From contig CACMJX010000002.1 of NCBI GenBank assembly GCA_902614055.1, positions 47,291 through 111,290 of the forward strand: DNA of 64,000 nucleotides, in the 5' to 3' direction. Under the pieces are notes generated by a model. The model saw nothing but the letters and a program-made list of their open reading frames with translations, did not search any database and was not told where the DNA came from. The first letter of the stretch is position 1. Every line of letters begins with the position of its first letter. Below, one piece after another: positions 1 to 9,093 of this stretch. Made by a program: the position numbers and the translations under genes. The stretch is from an uncultured Pelagibacteraceae bacterium (GTDB lineage Bacteria; Pseudomonadota; Alphaproteobacteria; Pelagibacterales; Pelagibacteraceae).

Positions 1-723
1 TGGTGTTCTTTTTAAATAGCTTCTTAATTTATTAAAATTTTTTTTATAGTTTTTAATGTTTGCAGCTGATAATTTTCTATTTCTTGCTGGAATACTAAAA
101 TTCGGAGATCTTTGGAATAAAATTAATTTTTTCGCTTTTTTGGCAATTTCAGGTGCGATCTGTATCCCAGTAGAACCTGTTCCTACCTGTCCAACAATTT
201 TATTTTTAAAATTAATATTTTTTTTGGGCCATCTTCCACTGTGGTGTAGTTGACCTTTAAATTGGTTTATTCCTTTTATTGCAGGTAAATTAATTGAGGA
301 AAGGGACCCAACTGCACAAATTAAATATTTTGCAAAATAAGTTTTCTTATTATTCGTTTTTATTTTCCATAAATTTTCTTTTTCAAAATATTGTGTAGAT
401 ATTACCTTTTGTTTAAAAACTATGTTTTTTTTGAGATTATATTCTTTCGAAAAATATTTGAGATATTTCAAAATTACTTTTTGTTTAGGATATCTTTCTT
501 TCCAAGTCCAGTTTTTAAAAATTTTTTTTGAAAAAGTAAAACCATAGGTAAAACTCTCTGAGTCACATCTCGCCCCTGGGTATCTATTCCAGTACCATGT
601 ACCTCCTAGATCATCTCCTTCTTCTATAACTAAAGTGTTTAATTTTAATTTATCTCTCAAACAATGAAGTTGATATAGTCCTGAAAATCCAGCACCTATA
701 ATTAATGCGTCTAAATATTTCAT
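1..723 (-). CDS. Flavin monooxygenase, Baeyer-Villiger type (3' part outside window)
   Basis: The reverse strand is open from an ATG at 723 to the window edge, giving 241 residues with no stop, so the C-terminal half is missing. An FAD-binding GxGxxG lies at residues 10-15, a GTWYW segment at 41-45 and a second nucleotide-binding GTGSTG at 181-186. Between them, residues 155-166 read FKGQLHHSGRWP, which fits the Baeyer-Villiger monooxygenase fingerprint FxGxxxHxxxW(P/D). Enzymes of this family use NADPH and oxygen to insert an oxygen atom next to a ketone or to oxygenate N or S atoms; the substrate cannot be told from sequence. It diverges from the GMC oxidoreductase at 804 across an 80-base gap. 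Confidence 0.88.
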   Translation of the reverse strand, partial: MKYLDALIIGAGFSGLYQLHCLRDKLKLNTLVIEEGDDLGGTWYWNRYPGARCDSESFTYGFTFSKKIFKNWTWKERYPKQKVILKYLKYFSKEYNLKKNIVFKQKVISTQYFEKENLWKIKTNNKKTYFAKYLICAVGSLSSINLPAIKGINQFKGQLHHSGRWPKKNINFKNKIVGQVGTGSTGIQIAPEIAKKAKKLILFQRSPNFSIPARNRKLSAANIKNYKKNFNKLRSYLKRTP

Positions 724-803
724 ATATAACTACTCAATGTTATTATTTAATTTATAAAGTATATGTTAAAAGATTTTTAAAAAAATTTAATTATAAAAAT
801 ATT

Positions 804-2405
804 ATGGAAAACTTTGATTATGTTATTTTAGGTGCTGGATCTGCTGGATGTGTACTAGCAAATAGATTAAGCGCTAACCCAAATCATAAAGTATTATTGA
901 TAGAGGCTGGGAGCAAGGACACAAACCCTTGGATCCATATTCCAGGTGGATATTTTAAAACAATGTTGAACCCAAAAACAGATTGGTGTTTTCAGACTGA
1001 AAAAGAGGAATATTGTGATAACAGAGAAATGGTTTACCCAAGAGGTAAAACTTTAGGTGGAAGTTCCTCAATAAATGGAATGCTATATATTAGAGGTCAA
1101 TCTAACGATTTTGATTATTGGAGACAGCTTGGTAACGTTGGTTGGTCATGGGAAGATGTGCTTCCTTACTTTAAAAAATCTGAAGATTTTCAATTTGGTG
1201 AAAATGAATTTCATGGATCTGGTGGTCCTTTGGCAGTTCAGCAAATAAGAGGAACTTTTAAAGTATGTGATCTATTTATGGATGCAGCAGAAGAATTTGG
1301 TCACAAAAGAACTGATGATTTTAATAATGGTGACAATGAGGGAATGGGTTATTTTCCTTTTACAGTAAGAAATGGTCTAAGGTGTAGTACTGCCGTAGGC
1401 TATCTCAATCCAGTTAAAAAAAGAAAAAATTTAAAAGTTGTTACGAATGCTCATGTTAAAAACATTGAGTTTGATAATAAAAAAGCAGATAAAGTGAATT
1501 ATTGGATTGGTGAGAATGTAATTACTGTTAAAGCAAATAAAGAGGTAATTTTAAGTTCTGGAACTATAGGCTCACCTCATATTCTTCAAGCTTCAGGTAT
1601 TGGCCCAGGTGAACTTTTAAAAAAATATAATGTAAATGTAATTAAAGATCATCCTGGAGTAGGTATGAATTTAACAGATCATTTAATGTTAAGACCAGTT
1701 TATAAAGTTAAAAATTTAGAAAGCTTAAATGATATCTATTATAGTATAACTAAAAAGCTTATGACTGGACTAAAGTATTTCTTATTTAGAAAAGGACCAC
1801 TAACGGTCGGGGCAAGTTATTTATGTGGCTTTGTAAAAAGTGATGATCATTTAGCAACTCCTAATTTGCAATTCCATGTATCTCCAGCCAGCACAGATGT
1901 CTTAGGCAAAGGCTCCCTTCATAAATTTACAGCATTTACTCCTAGCATCACAAATGTAAGACCAACTAGCAGAGGTTCAATTAAATTAAAATCATCCGAT
2001 ACAAGAGTATCTCCAGAAATTAAGATGAATTATTTATCTACAGAAGAAGACAGAGAAATTGCAGGTAAAGCATTAAAAATCACAAGAAATATTGTTATGA
2101 ATTCAAAAGCTTATAAAGAGTATGAGCCTGAAGAATATAGGCCTGGAATACATATTACCGATAATGAGGAATTGGCTAAAGAAGCTGGAAAATTTTGTAG
2201 TACTATTTTTCATCCTGTGAGTACATGTAGAATGGGGACTGACGAAAATGCAGTCGTATCTGACCGATTAGTTGCTCATGGCTTAGAAAATTTAAGAATT
2301 GTTGATGCATCTGTCATGCCATCAATAACCTCAGGAAATACTAATGCACCTACTATTATGATTGCTGAAAAAGCAGCAGATATGATAATAGAAGATGCTA
2401 GATGA
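804..2405 (+). CDS. GMC-family FAD alcohol/choline dehydrogenase
   Basis: This 533-residue protein belongs to the glucose-methanol-choline oxidoreductases. It has the FAD-binding GAGSAG at residues 10-15, the family signature PRGKTLGGSSSING, a GTIGSPHILQASGIGP segment, and the catalytic end with HPVSTCRMG (His near 470) and SGNTNAPT (Asn near 512). The frame is open from 705, but the ATG at 804 puts the FAD motif at the usual distance from the N-terminus. BetA-like choline dehydrogenase and AlkJ-like alcohol dehydrogenase are both possible; I see no betaine aldehyde dehydrogenase beside it, so choline is not proven. Its stop overlaps the next start (ATGA). Confidence 0.9.
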   Translation: MENFDYVILGAGSAGCVLANRLSANPNHKVLLIEAGSKDTNPWIHIPGGYFKTMLNPKTDWCFQTEKEEYCDNREMVYPRGKTLGGSSSINGMLYIRGQSNDFDYWRQLGNVGWSWEDVLPYFKKSEDFQFGENEFHGSGGPLAVQQIRGTFKVCDLFMDAAEEFGHKRTDDFNNGDNEGMGYFPFTVRNGLRCSTAVGYLNPVKKRKNLKVVTNAHVKNIEFDNKKADKVNYWIGENVITVKANKEVILSSGTIGSPHILQASGIGPGELLKKYNVNVIKDHPGVGMNLTDHLMLRPVYKVKNLESLNDIYYSITKKLMTGLKYFLFRKGPLTVGASYLCGFVKSDDHLATPNLQFHVSPASTDVLGKGSLHKFTAFTPSITNVRPTSRGSIKLKSSDTRVSPEIKMNYLSTEEDREIAGKALKITRNIVMNSKAYKEYEPEEYRPGIHITDNEELAKEAGKFCSTIFHPVSTCRMGTDENAVVSDRLVAHGLENLRIVDASVMPSITSGNTNAPTIMIAEKAADMIIEDAR

Positions 2406-2977
2406 CCGAAGAAATAACAATTTTTTTTCAAATAATATTTATAGATTTAATTTTAGCTGGAGATAATGCCATTATCATTGGAATGGTTGCCTCTAAGTTT
2501 CCACCAGAACAAAGAAAAAAAATTATTTTTTGGGGCATTGGTGGAGCAGTAATACTAAGAATTTTATTAACACTTTTAACCGCTTATCTTTTACAAATCA
2601 CAGGTTTAAGACTTATAGGTGGTCTGTTGCTTCTTTACATAGTTTATAAACTTTATGTAGATGTAATTAAAAATTCAGGTGGTGGTGAGGAAAACATTAA
2701 AGTTGATAACTCATCAATGTTGAAAGCAATTTGGACAGTTTTGCTAGCTGACTTTACTATGAGTTTAGACAATGTACTCGGTGTTGCTGGGGCTGCCAAA
2801 GATCATTATTATCTATTAATATTTGGTCTTGTTTTATCTATTATTCTGATGGCTACAGCTGCAACATTAATTTCCAAATGGATAAAAGATCATAAATGGA
2901 TAGCATGGGTTGGTTTATTTGCTATATTGTTTGTGGCAGTTGAACTAATTTACACAGACATAAAACTTTTTATTTAA
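2402..2977 (+). CDS. TerC/YjbE-family integral membrane protein
   Basis: This is a 191-residue membrane protein of the TerC family. Two internally related halves carry the family's acidic membrane motifs, DLILAGDNAIIIGM near residues 15-28 and ADFTMSLDNVLGVAG near 116-130. Known relatives (YjbE, YkoY, MntX-like) are linked to manganese or other metal export and to metallation of secreted proteins. About six hydrophobic segments are visible. The start overlaps the upstream stop by four bases, so translation is probably coupled to the GMC oxidoreductase, although no functional link is obvious. The transported ion is inferred from the family. Confidence 0.85.
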   Translation: MTEEITIFFQIIFIDLILAGDNAIIIGMVASKFPPEQRKKIIFWGIGGAVILRILLTLLTAYLLQITGLRLIGGLLLLYIVYKLYVDVIKNSGGGEENIKVDNSSMLKAIWTVLLADFTMSLDNVLGVAGAAKDHYYLLIFGLVLSIILMATAATLISKWIKDHKWIAWVGLFAILFVAVELIYTDIKLFI

Positions 2978-3736
2978 ATGTATTTAAAAAAAATTAATCT
3001 TAAAAATAAGTATGCTCTTGTAACGGGGGCTGGTAAAGGCCTAGGACGTGCTTGTTCAATTGCATTAGCTGAAGCAGGTGCAACAATTATTGGTTTGAGC
3101 AGAACATCATCTGATCTTGATAAGTTAGAAAAAGACATAAAAAAAGTAAAAAGTAAATTAATCAAAATCAATTGTGATGTAATGAACTACAATGAATTAC
3201 AGGAAAAATTAAAAAAAATAAAAATAATAGATATTTTAGTAAATAATGCAGGGACTAATATTCCAGAACCATTTGAGAAGATAAAACAACAAAGTATGAA
3301 TTATTTAGTAGATCTTAATTTAAAAGCTGCCTTTAACGTTGCACAGTTGGTGGTAAAAAAAATGATTAAAAACAAAAAAAGAGGTGGGTCAATTATAAAT
3401 ATGTCATCCCAACTTGGTCATGTAGGCATGTCTGGTAGAAATATTTACAATATGACTAAATTTGGAATTGAAGGTTTAACAAAGGGCATGGGTGTTGAGT
3501 TAGCAACAAAAAATATCAGAGTAAATACAGTTGCTCCAACATTTGTTGAAACACCTATGGTGAAAAAGTTTTTTAAAAATAAAAAGTTCAAAAATCTGGC
3601 TTTAGGTAGTATTCCTATGGGCAAGGCAGCTAAAGAGAGTGATGTAGCTACAGCTGTATGTTTCTTAGCATCAGATGCTGCTGCAATGATAACTGGATCA
3701 TCCATTCTGATAGATGGAGGTTGGACAGCAAAATAA
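2978..3736 (+). CDS. Short-chain dehydrogenase/reductase
   Basis: A 252-residue classical SDR. The cofactor motif TGAGKGLG starts at residue 16, NNAG lies at 89-92, the catalytic serine is 143 or 144 in NMSS, and Y157xxxK161 is intact. The C-terminus has the usual GSSILIDGGW. Family members oxidise or reduce alcohols, keto groups or sugars with NAD(P)H; resemblance to gluconate 5-dehydrogenase-type and 3-oxoacyl-ACP-reductase-type proteins does not settle the substrate. The ATG follows the preceding stop with no gap, and its own stop shares a base with the next start (TAATG), so it sits inside a translationally coupled operon. Confidence 0.93.
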   Translation: MYLKKINLKNKYALVTGAGKGLGRACSIALAEAGATIIGLSRTSSDLDKLEKDIKKVKSKLIKINCDVMNYNELQEKLKKIKIIDILVNNAGTNIPEPFEKIKQQSMNYLVDLNLKAAFNVAQLVVKKMIKNKKRGGSIINMSSQLGHVGMSGRNIYNMTKFGIEGLTKGMGVELATKNIRVNTVAPTFVETPMVKKFFKNKKFKNLALGSIPMGKAAKESDVATAVCFLASDAAAMITGSSILIDGGWTAK

Positions 3737-4524
3737 TGAAAAAACTGTTGCTAATACTAGCAATTTTTTTTCCTACAAATATTTTAGCAATAGAATTTGA
3801 TGGAAAATTTATACAAGGTCATTTTATTTTAGGAAAAACAGATCCTAATTCAAAAATAATTATTGATAAAAAAAATGTCAAAGTATCAGATAATGGTTAT
3901 TTTGTTTTTGGAATTGATCGAGATAGAAAATTTGATGTTTTGATAACAAAAATAACTAACGGTAAATCAGAAAAAATAATAAAAAAAGTTTTTAAACGTA
4001 AGTATAACATTCAAAGAATTGATGGTTTACCTGAAAATAAAGTAACACCACCTGAATCTGTTTACAAAAGAATTAAAAAAGAAAATGGAATGATAGGAGA
4101 AGCTAGAGCAATCAACTCTAATTTAACTTTTTTTTCTGAAAAATTTATTATTCCTGTCGAAGGTATAATTAGTGGAGTTTATGGCAGCCAAAGAATTCTC
4201 AATGGAAAACCAAGATGGCCTCATTACGGTATAGATATTGCAGCAAAAAAAGGAACAGAGATTAAATCTTCTGGTACTGGAGTGGTTACGATGGCTGAAA
4301 ATGATCTTTACTATACTGGTGGCACAATTATTATGGATCATGGTCATGGGATATCAACAATTTATTCTCATCTTGAAAATGTTATGGTTGAAGTAGGAGA
4401 TTTGATTAAAAAAGGAGATATAATAGGCACTGTTGGCTCAACAGGTAGATCAACTGGTCCTCACTTAGATTTTAGAATAAATTGGTTTCAAACAAGGCTT
4501 GATCCAATGACAGTTCTTCAATAG
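3736..4524 (+). CDS. Secreted M23 (LytM-type) peptidase
   Basis: The protein is 262 residues from the ATG at 3736; an in-frame upstream start at 3658 would lie inside the SDR gene and mask the signal peptide. The N-terminus (MKKLLLILAIFFPTNILA) is a signal sequence. The C-terminal M23 domain keeps the zinc site: H163xxxD167 (HYGID) and H243 in HLDF, plus H212 in YSHL. Such enzymes cleave peptidoglycan cross-links or act as division and cell-wall regulators in the periplasm. The first 130 residues are a non-catalytic domain of unknown role. Confidence 0.92.
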   Translation: MKKLLLILAIFFPTNILAIEFDGKFIQGHFILGKTDPNSKIIIDKKNVKVSDNGYFVFGIDRDRKFDVLITKITNGKSEKIIKKVFKRKYNIQRIDGLPENKVTPPESVYKRIKKENGMIGEARAINSNLTFFSEKFIIPVEGIISGVYGSQRILNGKPRWPHYGIDIAAKKGTEIKSSGTGVVTMAENDLYYTGGTIIMDHGHGISTIYSHLENVMVEVGDLIKKGDIIGTVGSTGRSTGPHLDFRINWFQTRLDPMTVLQ

Positions 4525-4533
4525 GCTATAGAT

Positions 4534-5304
4534 ATGAAAAATGATATTCAATCAGTATCAAATAAATTAGTAAAGGCTTATAATAACAACAAACTTATAA
4601 ATCCAATTCCTGAAAAATTTTGTAAAAATATTAAATTGGCACATAAACTTAGACTATTATGTGAAAGCAAGATCAAAGATACAAAAGTTGGTTTTAAAGC
4701 TGGAGGTACAATAATAACTCTCTTAAAAAAGTTAAAAGAAAAAGAACCATTTCATTCGACTGTGTTTGGAAAAAATTTGATTAAATCTGGAGGAAGAGTA
4801 AAAATTAATAAATATGCATTAGGTACTGAAGTGGAGGTTTACTATGTTATAAAAAAAAAATTTTTTGATTTTAAAGGGAAATTAAATTCAAAAAATATTA
4901 CAAAATTTATTACTCACATGGGTCCTTGTATTGAGGTTGTTGGATTTAGACAGAAAAAAAAGGGTATAAAATATTTAGGTGATTTATGCAGCGATTTTGG
5001 TGTAAATATTAAATTTATTGTTGGTACTAAGAAAAAATTTAAAAGAATAAATTTTGGTAATTTAAAAACAAATTTAAAAAATAGGAAAGGGTTAAATATA
5101 AATGGCAATACAAATACTGTTTATATAAACCCACTAAATTCCTTAAAATTTGTTCTCAATAAAATAAGAAAAGAGAAAGTGTCTTTAGATAAAGATTTTT
5201 ATGTATTTACTGGCTCAACAGTTGGAGTTGTGCCAATTAAAAATAAAGGTGAATATATAGGTAAAGTAGACAAACTTGGTACTGTTAGAACAACTATCAA
5301 TTAA
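4534..5304 (+). CDS. MhpD-like 2-keto-4-pentenoate hydratase family protein
   Basis: This 256-residue protein resembles the 2-keto-4-pentenoate hydratase / 2-oxo-hepta-3-ene-dioate hydratase family. Visible landmarks are VGFKAG near residue 52, the metal-binding ExE in TEVEVYYVI near 99, PCIEVVGFR near 130, DLCSDFG near 149 and the C-terminal FTGSTVGVVPI. In the family these residues hold Mg2+ and hydrate or decarboxylate ring-cleavage products. No ring-cleavage pathway is seen here, and the neighbours (an M23 peptidase and an M24 relative) do not reveal the substrate. It ends on the ATG of the next gene (TAATG). Confidence 0.75.
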   Translation: MKNDIQSVSNKLVKAYNNNKLINPIPEKFCKNIKLAHKLRLLCESKIKDTKVGFKAGGTIITLLKKLKEKEPFHSTVFGKNLIKSGGRVKINKYALGTEVEVYYVIKKKFFDFKGKLNSKNITKFITHMGPCIEVVGFRQKKKGIKYLGDLCSDFGVNIKFIVGTKKKFKRINFGNLKTNLKNRKGLNINGNTNTVYINPLNSLKFVLNKIRKEKVSLDKDFYVFTGSTVGVVPIKNKGEYIGKVDKLGTVRTTIN

Positions 5305-6455
5305 TGGGTCTACATTTTTCTGCAGAAGAATTTAAAAATAGGAAAGATAAGGTTATCAAACTTTTAAAACAGGAAAAATTAGATGCTATCCTTATGTTTA
5401 GGCAGGAGTCAATGTATTGGCTCACTGGATATGACACATTTGGATATGTTTTTTTTCAAACATTAGTTTTGGATCAAAAAGGTAATATAGTTTTATTAAC
5501 AAGAGCTCCGGATTTAAGACAGGCACAAAATACTTCTAATATTAATGATATTAGAATATGGGTTGATAAAAATGAGTCAAATCCTACTGAAGATCTTAAA
5601 ATTATTTTAGATGAATTAAACTTAAAGGGTAAAAAAATTGGAGTTGAATACGAAGCATACGGATTAACTGGTCGAAATGCTTTGAAGCTGAATAAATCCT
5701 TGGAAAATTACTGCGCAATAGAAGACACGTCTGAATTAGTTACTAAATTAAGAGTTATAAAATCAAATGAAGAAATTAATTATGTAAAAAAAGCAGCAAA
5801 TTTAGCTGACCTAGCATTAAATGAAGTTTGGAAACATGCAAAAGCCGGTGTAAGTGAGTCTAAGATTTTAGCTGAAATGAATAAGGTTATATTTGAGGGA
5901 GGTGGCGATTATCCTGCAAATGAGTTTATAATCGGATCTGGTAAAAATGCACTTCTGTGTCGATACCAAGCTGAAAAACAAATTTTAAGTTCAAAAGATC
6001 AACTGACTATAGAATGGGCTGGGACTTACAGACATTACCACTCAGCAATGTTTCGGACTATTCTAATTGGGAAAGCTGATTCAAAACATTATAAAATGCA
6101 TGAAGCCTGTATTGAGACTTTAAGCAATTGTGAAAGTAAATTGAAACCAGGAAATCAAATTGGTGAAGTATTTGATATTCATGCAAAAACTTTTGATGAT
6201 TTAGGCTATAAAAATTCTAGAATGAATGCTTGTGGTTATTCTTTAGGAGCAACTTTTTCACCTAATTGGATGGATTGGCCAATGTTATACGCTGGAAATC
6301 CATATGTAGTTAAGCCAGGAAATATATTTTTTATGCATATGATATTAATGGACTCTGAGAATAATTTAGCAATGAACCTGGGTGAAACTTACCTAGTTAC
6401 AGAAAATGGTAATGAAAGACTTGGAAAACAAAAACTTGATTTAGTCGTTATTTGA
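5304..6455 (+). CDS. M24-fold hydrolase without the metal site (ectoine hydrolase/creatinase-like)
   Basis: A 383-residue protein with the creatinase N-terminal and M24 pita-bread domains. The usual ligands D-D-H-E-E are mostly replaced: the first Asp is Glu in TIEWAG, the second is Ala in HSAMFRT, the His is Tyr in CGYSLG and the first Glu is His in FFMHMIL; only the last Glu (LGETYLVTENG) remains. Creatinase and ectoine hydrolase (DoeA/EutD) are known metal-free members of this fold, and the HYHSAMFRT and WMDWPM segments recall the latter, from memory only. The protein is probably a metal-independent amidohydrolase of a small osmolyte rather than a peptidase. Coupled by TAATG to the hydratase. 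Confidence 0.72.
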   Translation: MGLHFSAEEFKNRKDKVIKLLKQEKLDAILMFRQESMYWLTGYDTFGYVFFQTLVLDQKGNIVLLTRAPDLRQAQNTSNINDIRIWVDKNESNPTEDLKIILDELNLKGKKIGVEYEAYGLTGRNALKLNKSLENYCAIEDTSELVTKLRVIKSNEEINYVKKAANLADLALNEVWKHAKAGVSESKILAEMNKVIFEGGGDYPANEFIIGSGKNALLCRYQAEKQILSSKDQLTIEWAGTYRHYHSAMFRTILIGKADSKHYKMHEACIETLSNCESKLKPGNQIGEVFDIHAKTFDDLGYKNSRMNACGYSLGATFSPNWMDWPMLYAGNPYVVKPGNIFFMHMILMDSENNLAMNLGETYLVTENGNERLGKQKLDLVVI

Positions 6456-6467
6456 TTAGAAAAAGTC

Positions 6468-7460
6468 TTACATCCCCCATCTCATTGCTGCTGTATGAAC
6501 TGGTGCATCCCAATGTTTTAAGATTTCATCATCACATTTGAGAAGAGTAATTGAAGCTCCTTGCATCTCAAGTGAGGTACAATAATTTCCAACTAAACTT
6601 TTTGTTACTTCAACACCTTTAGATTGCAAAATTTGACATGCATCCTCATAAACTAAATATAATTCTGTCAAAGGCGTGCCACCCATGCCATTTACGAAAA
6701 GTAAATTCTTCTCATTTTTTTCTGGTTTTAAATTGTCTAAAATAGCTTCTAAAATGTTTCCAACTATAGTTTTTGATGGTTGAATTTTTTCTCTTTTTCT
6801 ACCTGGCTCACCGTGAATACCTACACCAAATTCCATTTCATCATCGCCTATATCAAAAGTAGGTTTTCCAGCAGCAGGAACAGTACAACTTGTAAATGCT
6901 ACTCCCATCGTACCAGCGTTTTTGTTAACTTTTTCACCAAGTTTTTTACATTCTTCAAGGGATCCATTATGTTCAGCTAAGGATCCAACTATTTTTTCTA
7001 CCAATACAGTTGCCGCAACACCTCTTCTTCCGGTAGTAAATGTAGAGTCTTCAACTGCAACATCATCGTTGGTAATAATACTATCGTTTTTACCAGAATA
7101 CATTTCAGCTCCCATTTCAAAGTTCATGATGTCCCCAGAATAATTTTTAACTATAAATAAAACTCCTGCGCCACTATCTACGTGTTCTGCTGCTGCTTGC
7201 ATCTGATCTGGTGTTGGTGCTGAAAATACAAAACCTGGACATGCTGCATCTAACATTCCATGACCAACAAAACCCCCGTGCATTGGCTCATGTCCACTTC
7301 CACCGCCTGAAATTAAAGAAACTTTTCCATCTTTAGTTTTATTTTTTCTAGATACAAAGCTTGGGTCTAAATTGACATTTATAATATCACTATGAGCTTT
7401 ACCAAAACCAGTAAGGCTCTCTTTTAGAAAATCATCGTTATTATTTATAAATTTTTTCAT
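6468..7460 (-). CDS. dhaK: Dihydroxyacetone kinase, DhaK-type subunit
   Basis: This 330-residue protein is the substrate-binding half of dihydroxyacetone-type kinases. It shows GGGSGHEPMHGG near residues 51-62 and FGVGIHGEPG near 211-220, whose His covalently binds the keto substrate as a hemiaminal in characterised DhaK proteins. It follows DhaL directly, with a strong ribosome site (AGGAGGGA) at 7464-7471. No PTS-type DhaM is nearby, which favours ATP as phosphoryl donor. Because it sits in a sugar ABC transporter operon, the real substrate may be dihydroxyacetone or another short ketose such as erythrulose; this is inference. Confidence 0.92.
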   Translation of the reverse strand: MKKFINNNDDFLKESLTGFGKAHSDIINVNLDPSFVSRKNKTKDGKVSLISGGGSGHEPMHGGFVGHGMLDAACPGFVFSAPTPDQMQAAAEHVDSGAGVLFIVKNYSGDIMNFEMGAEMYSGKNDSIITNDDVAVEDSTFTTGRRGVAATVLVEKIVGSLAEHNGSLEECKKLGEKVNKNAGTMGVAFTSCTVPAAGKPTFDIGDDEMEFGVGIHGEPGRKREKIQPSKTIVGNILEAILDNLKPEKNEKNLLFVNGMGGTPLTELYLVYEDACQILQSKGVEVTKSLVGNYCTSLEMQGASITLLKCDDEILKHWDAPVHTAAMRWGM

Positions 7461-7463
7461 TTT

Positions 7464-7471
7464 TCCCTCCT
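7464..7471 (-). promoter_or_regulatory. Strong ribosome binding site of dhaK
   Basis: On the minus strand AGGAGGGA precedes the dhaK ATG at 7460 by three to four bases. It is one of the most complete Shine-Dalgarno matches in the window and supports the chosen start of dhaK. Confidence 0.6.
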
Positions 7472-8096
7472 AATTATTTATTACTGATTTACAAATTGTA
7501 TCGATTATAAGCTGAGAAGAACGAGCTCCAGGATCTATATGTCCTTTTGCACGTTCACCTAAAAAAGAGGCTCTACCTTTTGTAGCCAACATATCTTTTG
7601 TAGATAACATTCTTTCTTCAGCAATTTTTATTACTTCATTTAAACCTGTTTTAAATTCACCATTATTTTTTAATTCGTTTAGTTTTTCTGAAACTGGTAA
7701 TAAAACATCCATCATAGTTTTTTCTCCAACATCAGCTTTTCCTCTTTCTTTCATGGCTTTAATTCCACTAATAATCATTTCACATGCTTTATTAAAATCA
7801 ACATCTTTATCTAAATCAGAAGATTTAGCCATAGTCATAAAAAAAGTTCCAAATAATGCTCCCGATGATCCACCAATACCTGACAGGACTTTCATTGCTA
7901 TCATATTTAAAGCTTTGGCTAATGGTAAATCTTTAATAGCGTCTTCAAGTTCAACAACTAACTTCAAACCTCTTTGAATGTTAAAAATATGATCTCCGTC
8001 TCCAATTTTTTGATCAAGAACCTCTATCTCTGCAGAATTTTCATCTATAACTTTTTGGATACTTTTTGCTTGAGAAATTAAAAAACTAACGCTCAT
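7470..8096 (-). CDS. dhaL: Dihydroxyacetone kinase, DhaL-type ATP-binding subunit
   Basis: DhaL is the nucleotide-binding subunit that transfers phosphate to the ketose held by DhaK. The 208-residue product from the ATG at 8096 has KIGDGDHIFNIQRG near residues 31-44, whose aspartates chelate the Mg-ATP, and GGSSGALFG near 72-80. An in-frame ATG at 8120 exists, but 8096 is preceded by AAGGAA at good spacing and overlaps the transporter ATPase stop by only 11 bases. The C-terminal GRASFLGERAKGHIDPGARSS is typical. Translationally coupled to the ABC ATPase upstream and followed by dhaK. Confidence 0.92.
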   Translation of the reverse strand: MSVSFLISQAKSIQKVIDENSAEIEVLDQKIGDGDHIFNIQRGLKLVVELEDAIKDLPLAKALNMIAMKVLSGIGGSSGALFGTFFMTMAKSSDLDKDVDFNKACEMIISGIKAMKERGKADVGEKTMMDVLLPVSEKLNELKNNGEFKTGLNEVIKIAEERMLSTKDMLATKGRASFLGERAKGHIDPGARSSQLIIDTICKSVINN

Positions 8097-9093
8097 AAAT
8101 TCTATTTCCTTCTTGGTCAAATCTTAAAACTTTTTCATTATTCATGTCAAAATTAATTGTCTCATTTATTGGTGATTTATAGTTACCTTGAATTGACACA
8201 AGTATTTCTTGATCTTTAAAATTTAAAGCAACTACTGTTTCAGAGCCTAGATTTTCAATTGAGATAATTTTGGCTGAGTGGTTACCATTTCCTATTGTAA
8301 TATTCTCAGGTCTTATACCAAAAGTAGGTACATCATTCATTCCAAGTAAGTTTCCAGGGAGAATATTGATTTTTGGCGAACCCAATCTTTGCGAAACATA
8401 TATAGAATTTGGATTTTCATATATCTCTTCAGGAGTACCTATTTGCACTAAATGGCCCTCTTTTAAAACTCCAATTTTATCTGCTAAAGTAGTGGCTTCT
8501 GCTTGATCATGTGTAACATAAAGTATTGTTGCATTCAGATTGGTTTGAATGTTTTTTAATTCAACCCTTAAACTCTCTCTTAATTTAGCATCTAGAGAGG
8601 ATAACGGTTCATCCATCAAGTATAAATTTGGCTCACGAACTAGCGCACGTCCAATTGCAACTCTTTGCATCTCACCACCAGATAATTGTGTAGCTTTATT
8701 ATTTAGCTTATTTGAAATCTTTAACATACTTGCAATATTCTCAACCTTAGTTTTAATTTCATCCTCAGGTAATTTTCTCATTGGAGATCTTAAAGGGAAT
8801 GCTAAATTTTCATAAACACTATAGTGAGGATATAAAGAATATTGTTGAAACACAAAACAAACATCTCTTGATGCTGGTTGATCTTCGGTTACGGACTCAT
8901 CGTTAAATAGAATACTTCCATTATCTATTTTCTCTAATCCAGCAATACATCTTAATGTAGTAGTTTTTCCAGCGCCAGAAGGACCTAATAAAACAAAAAA
9001 CTGACCATCCTCAATAGTAAAATTTATATTATGTAAGGCCTCAATTTTTTTATTATAGGTTTTAGATAAATTTTTTAATTCTATTTTTGCCAT
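8086..9093 (-). CDS. Sugar/polyol ABC transporter ATPase (second of two)
   Basis: A 335-residue CUT1-type ATP-binding protein. Walker A is GPSGAGKTT near residue 38, the ABC signature is LSGGEMQR, Walker B is LYLMDEPLSSLD and the H-loop is THDQAEA. The C-terminal third is the regulatory OB/TOBE domain of MalK-like proteins. It starts at the last base of the first ATPase stop, so the two are coupled. A pair of different ATPases beside two permeases is the arrangement of the rhizobial glycerol importer, and suggests a heterodimeric nucleotide-binding unit. Confidence 0.94.
   Translation of the reverse strand: MAKIELKNLSKTYNKKIEALHNINFTIEDGQFFVLLGPSGAGKTTTLRCIAGLEKIDNGSILFNDESVTEDQPASRDVCFVFQQYSLYPHYSVYENLAFPLRSPMRKLPEDEIKTKVENIASMLKISNKLNNKATQLSGGEMQRVAIGRALVREPNLYLMDEPLSSLDAKLRESLRVELKNIQTNLNATILYVTHDQAEATTLADKIGVLKEGHLVQIGTPEEIYENPNSIYVSQRLGSPKINILPGNLLGMNDVPTFGIRPENITIGNGNHSAKIISIENLGSETVVALNFKDQEILVSIQGNYKSPINETINFDMNNEKVLRFDQEGNRIYER

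Noticed and set aside
705..803. Longer N-terminus for the GMC oxidoreductase starting at 705
   Set aside because: The extra 33 residues are hydrophobic/basic without the family pattern, overlap the start of the divergent monooxygenase gene, and place the FAD motif too far inside; the ATG at 804 gives the normal N-terminus.
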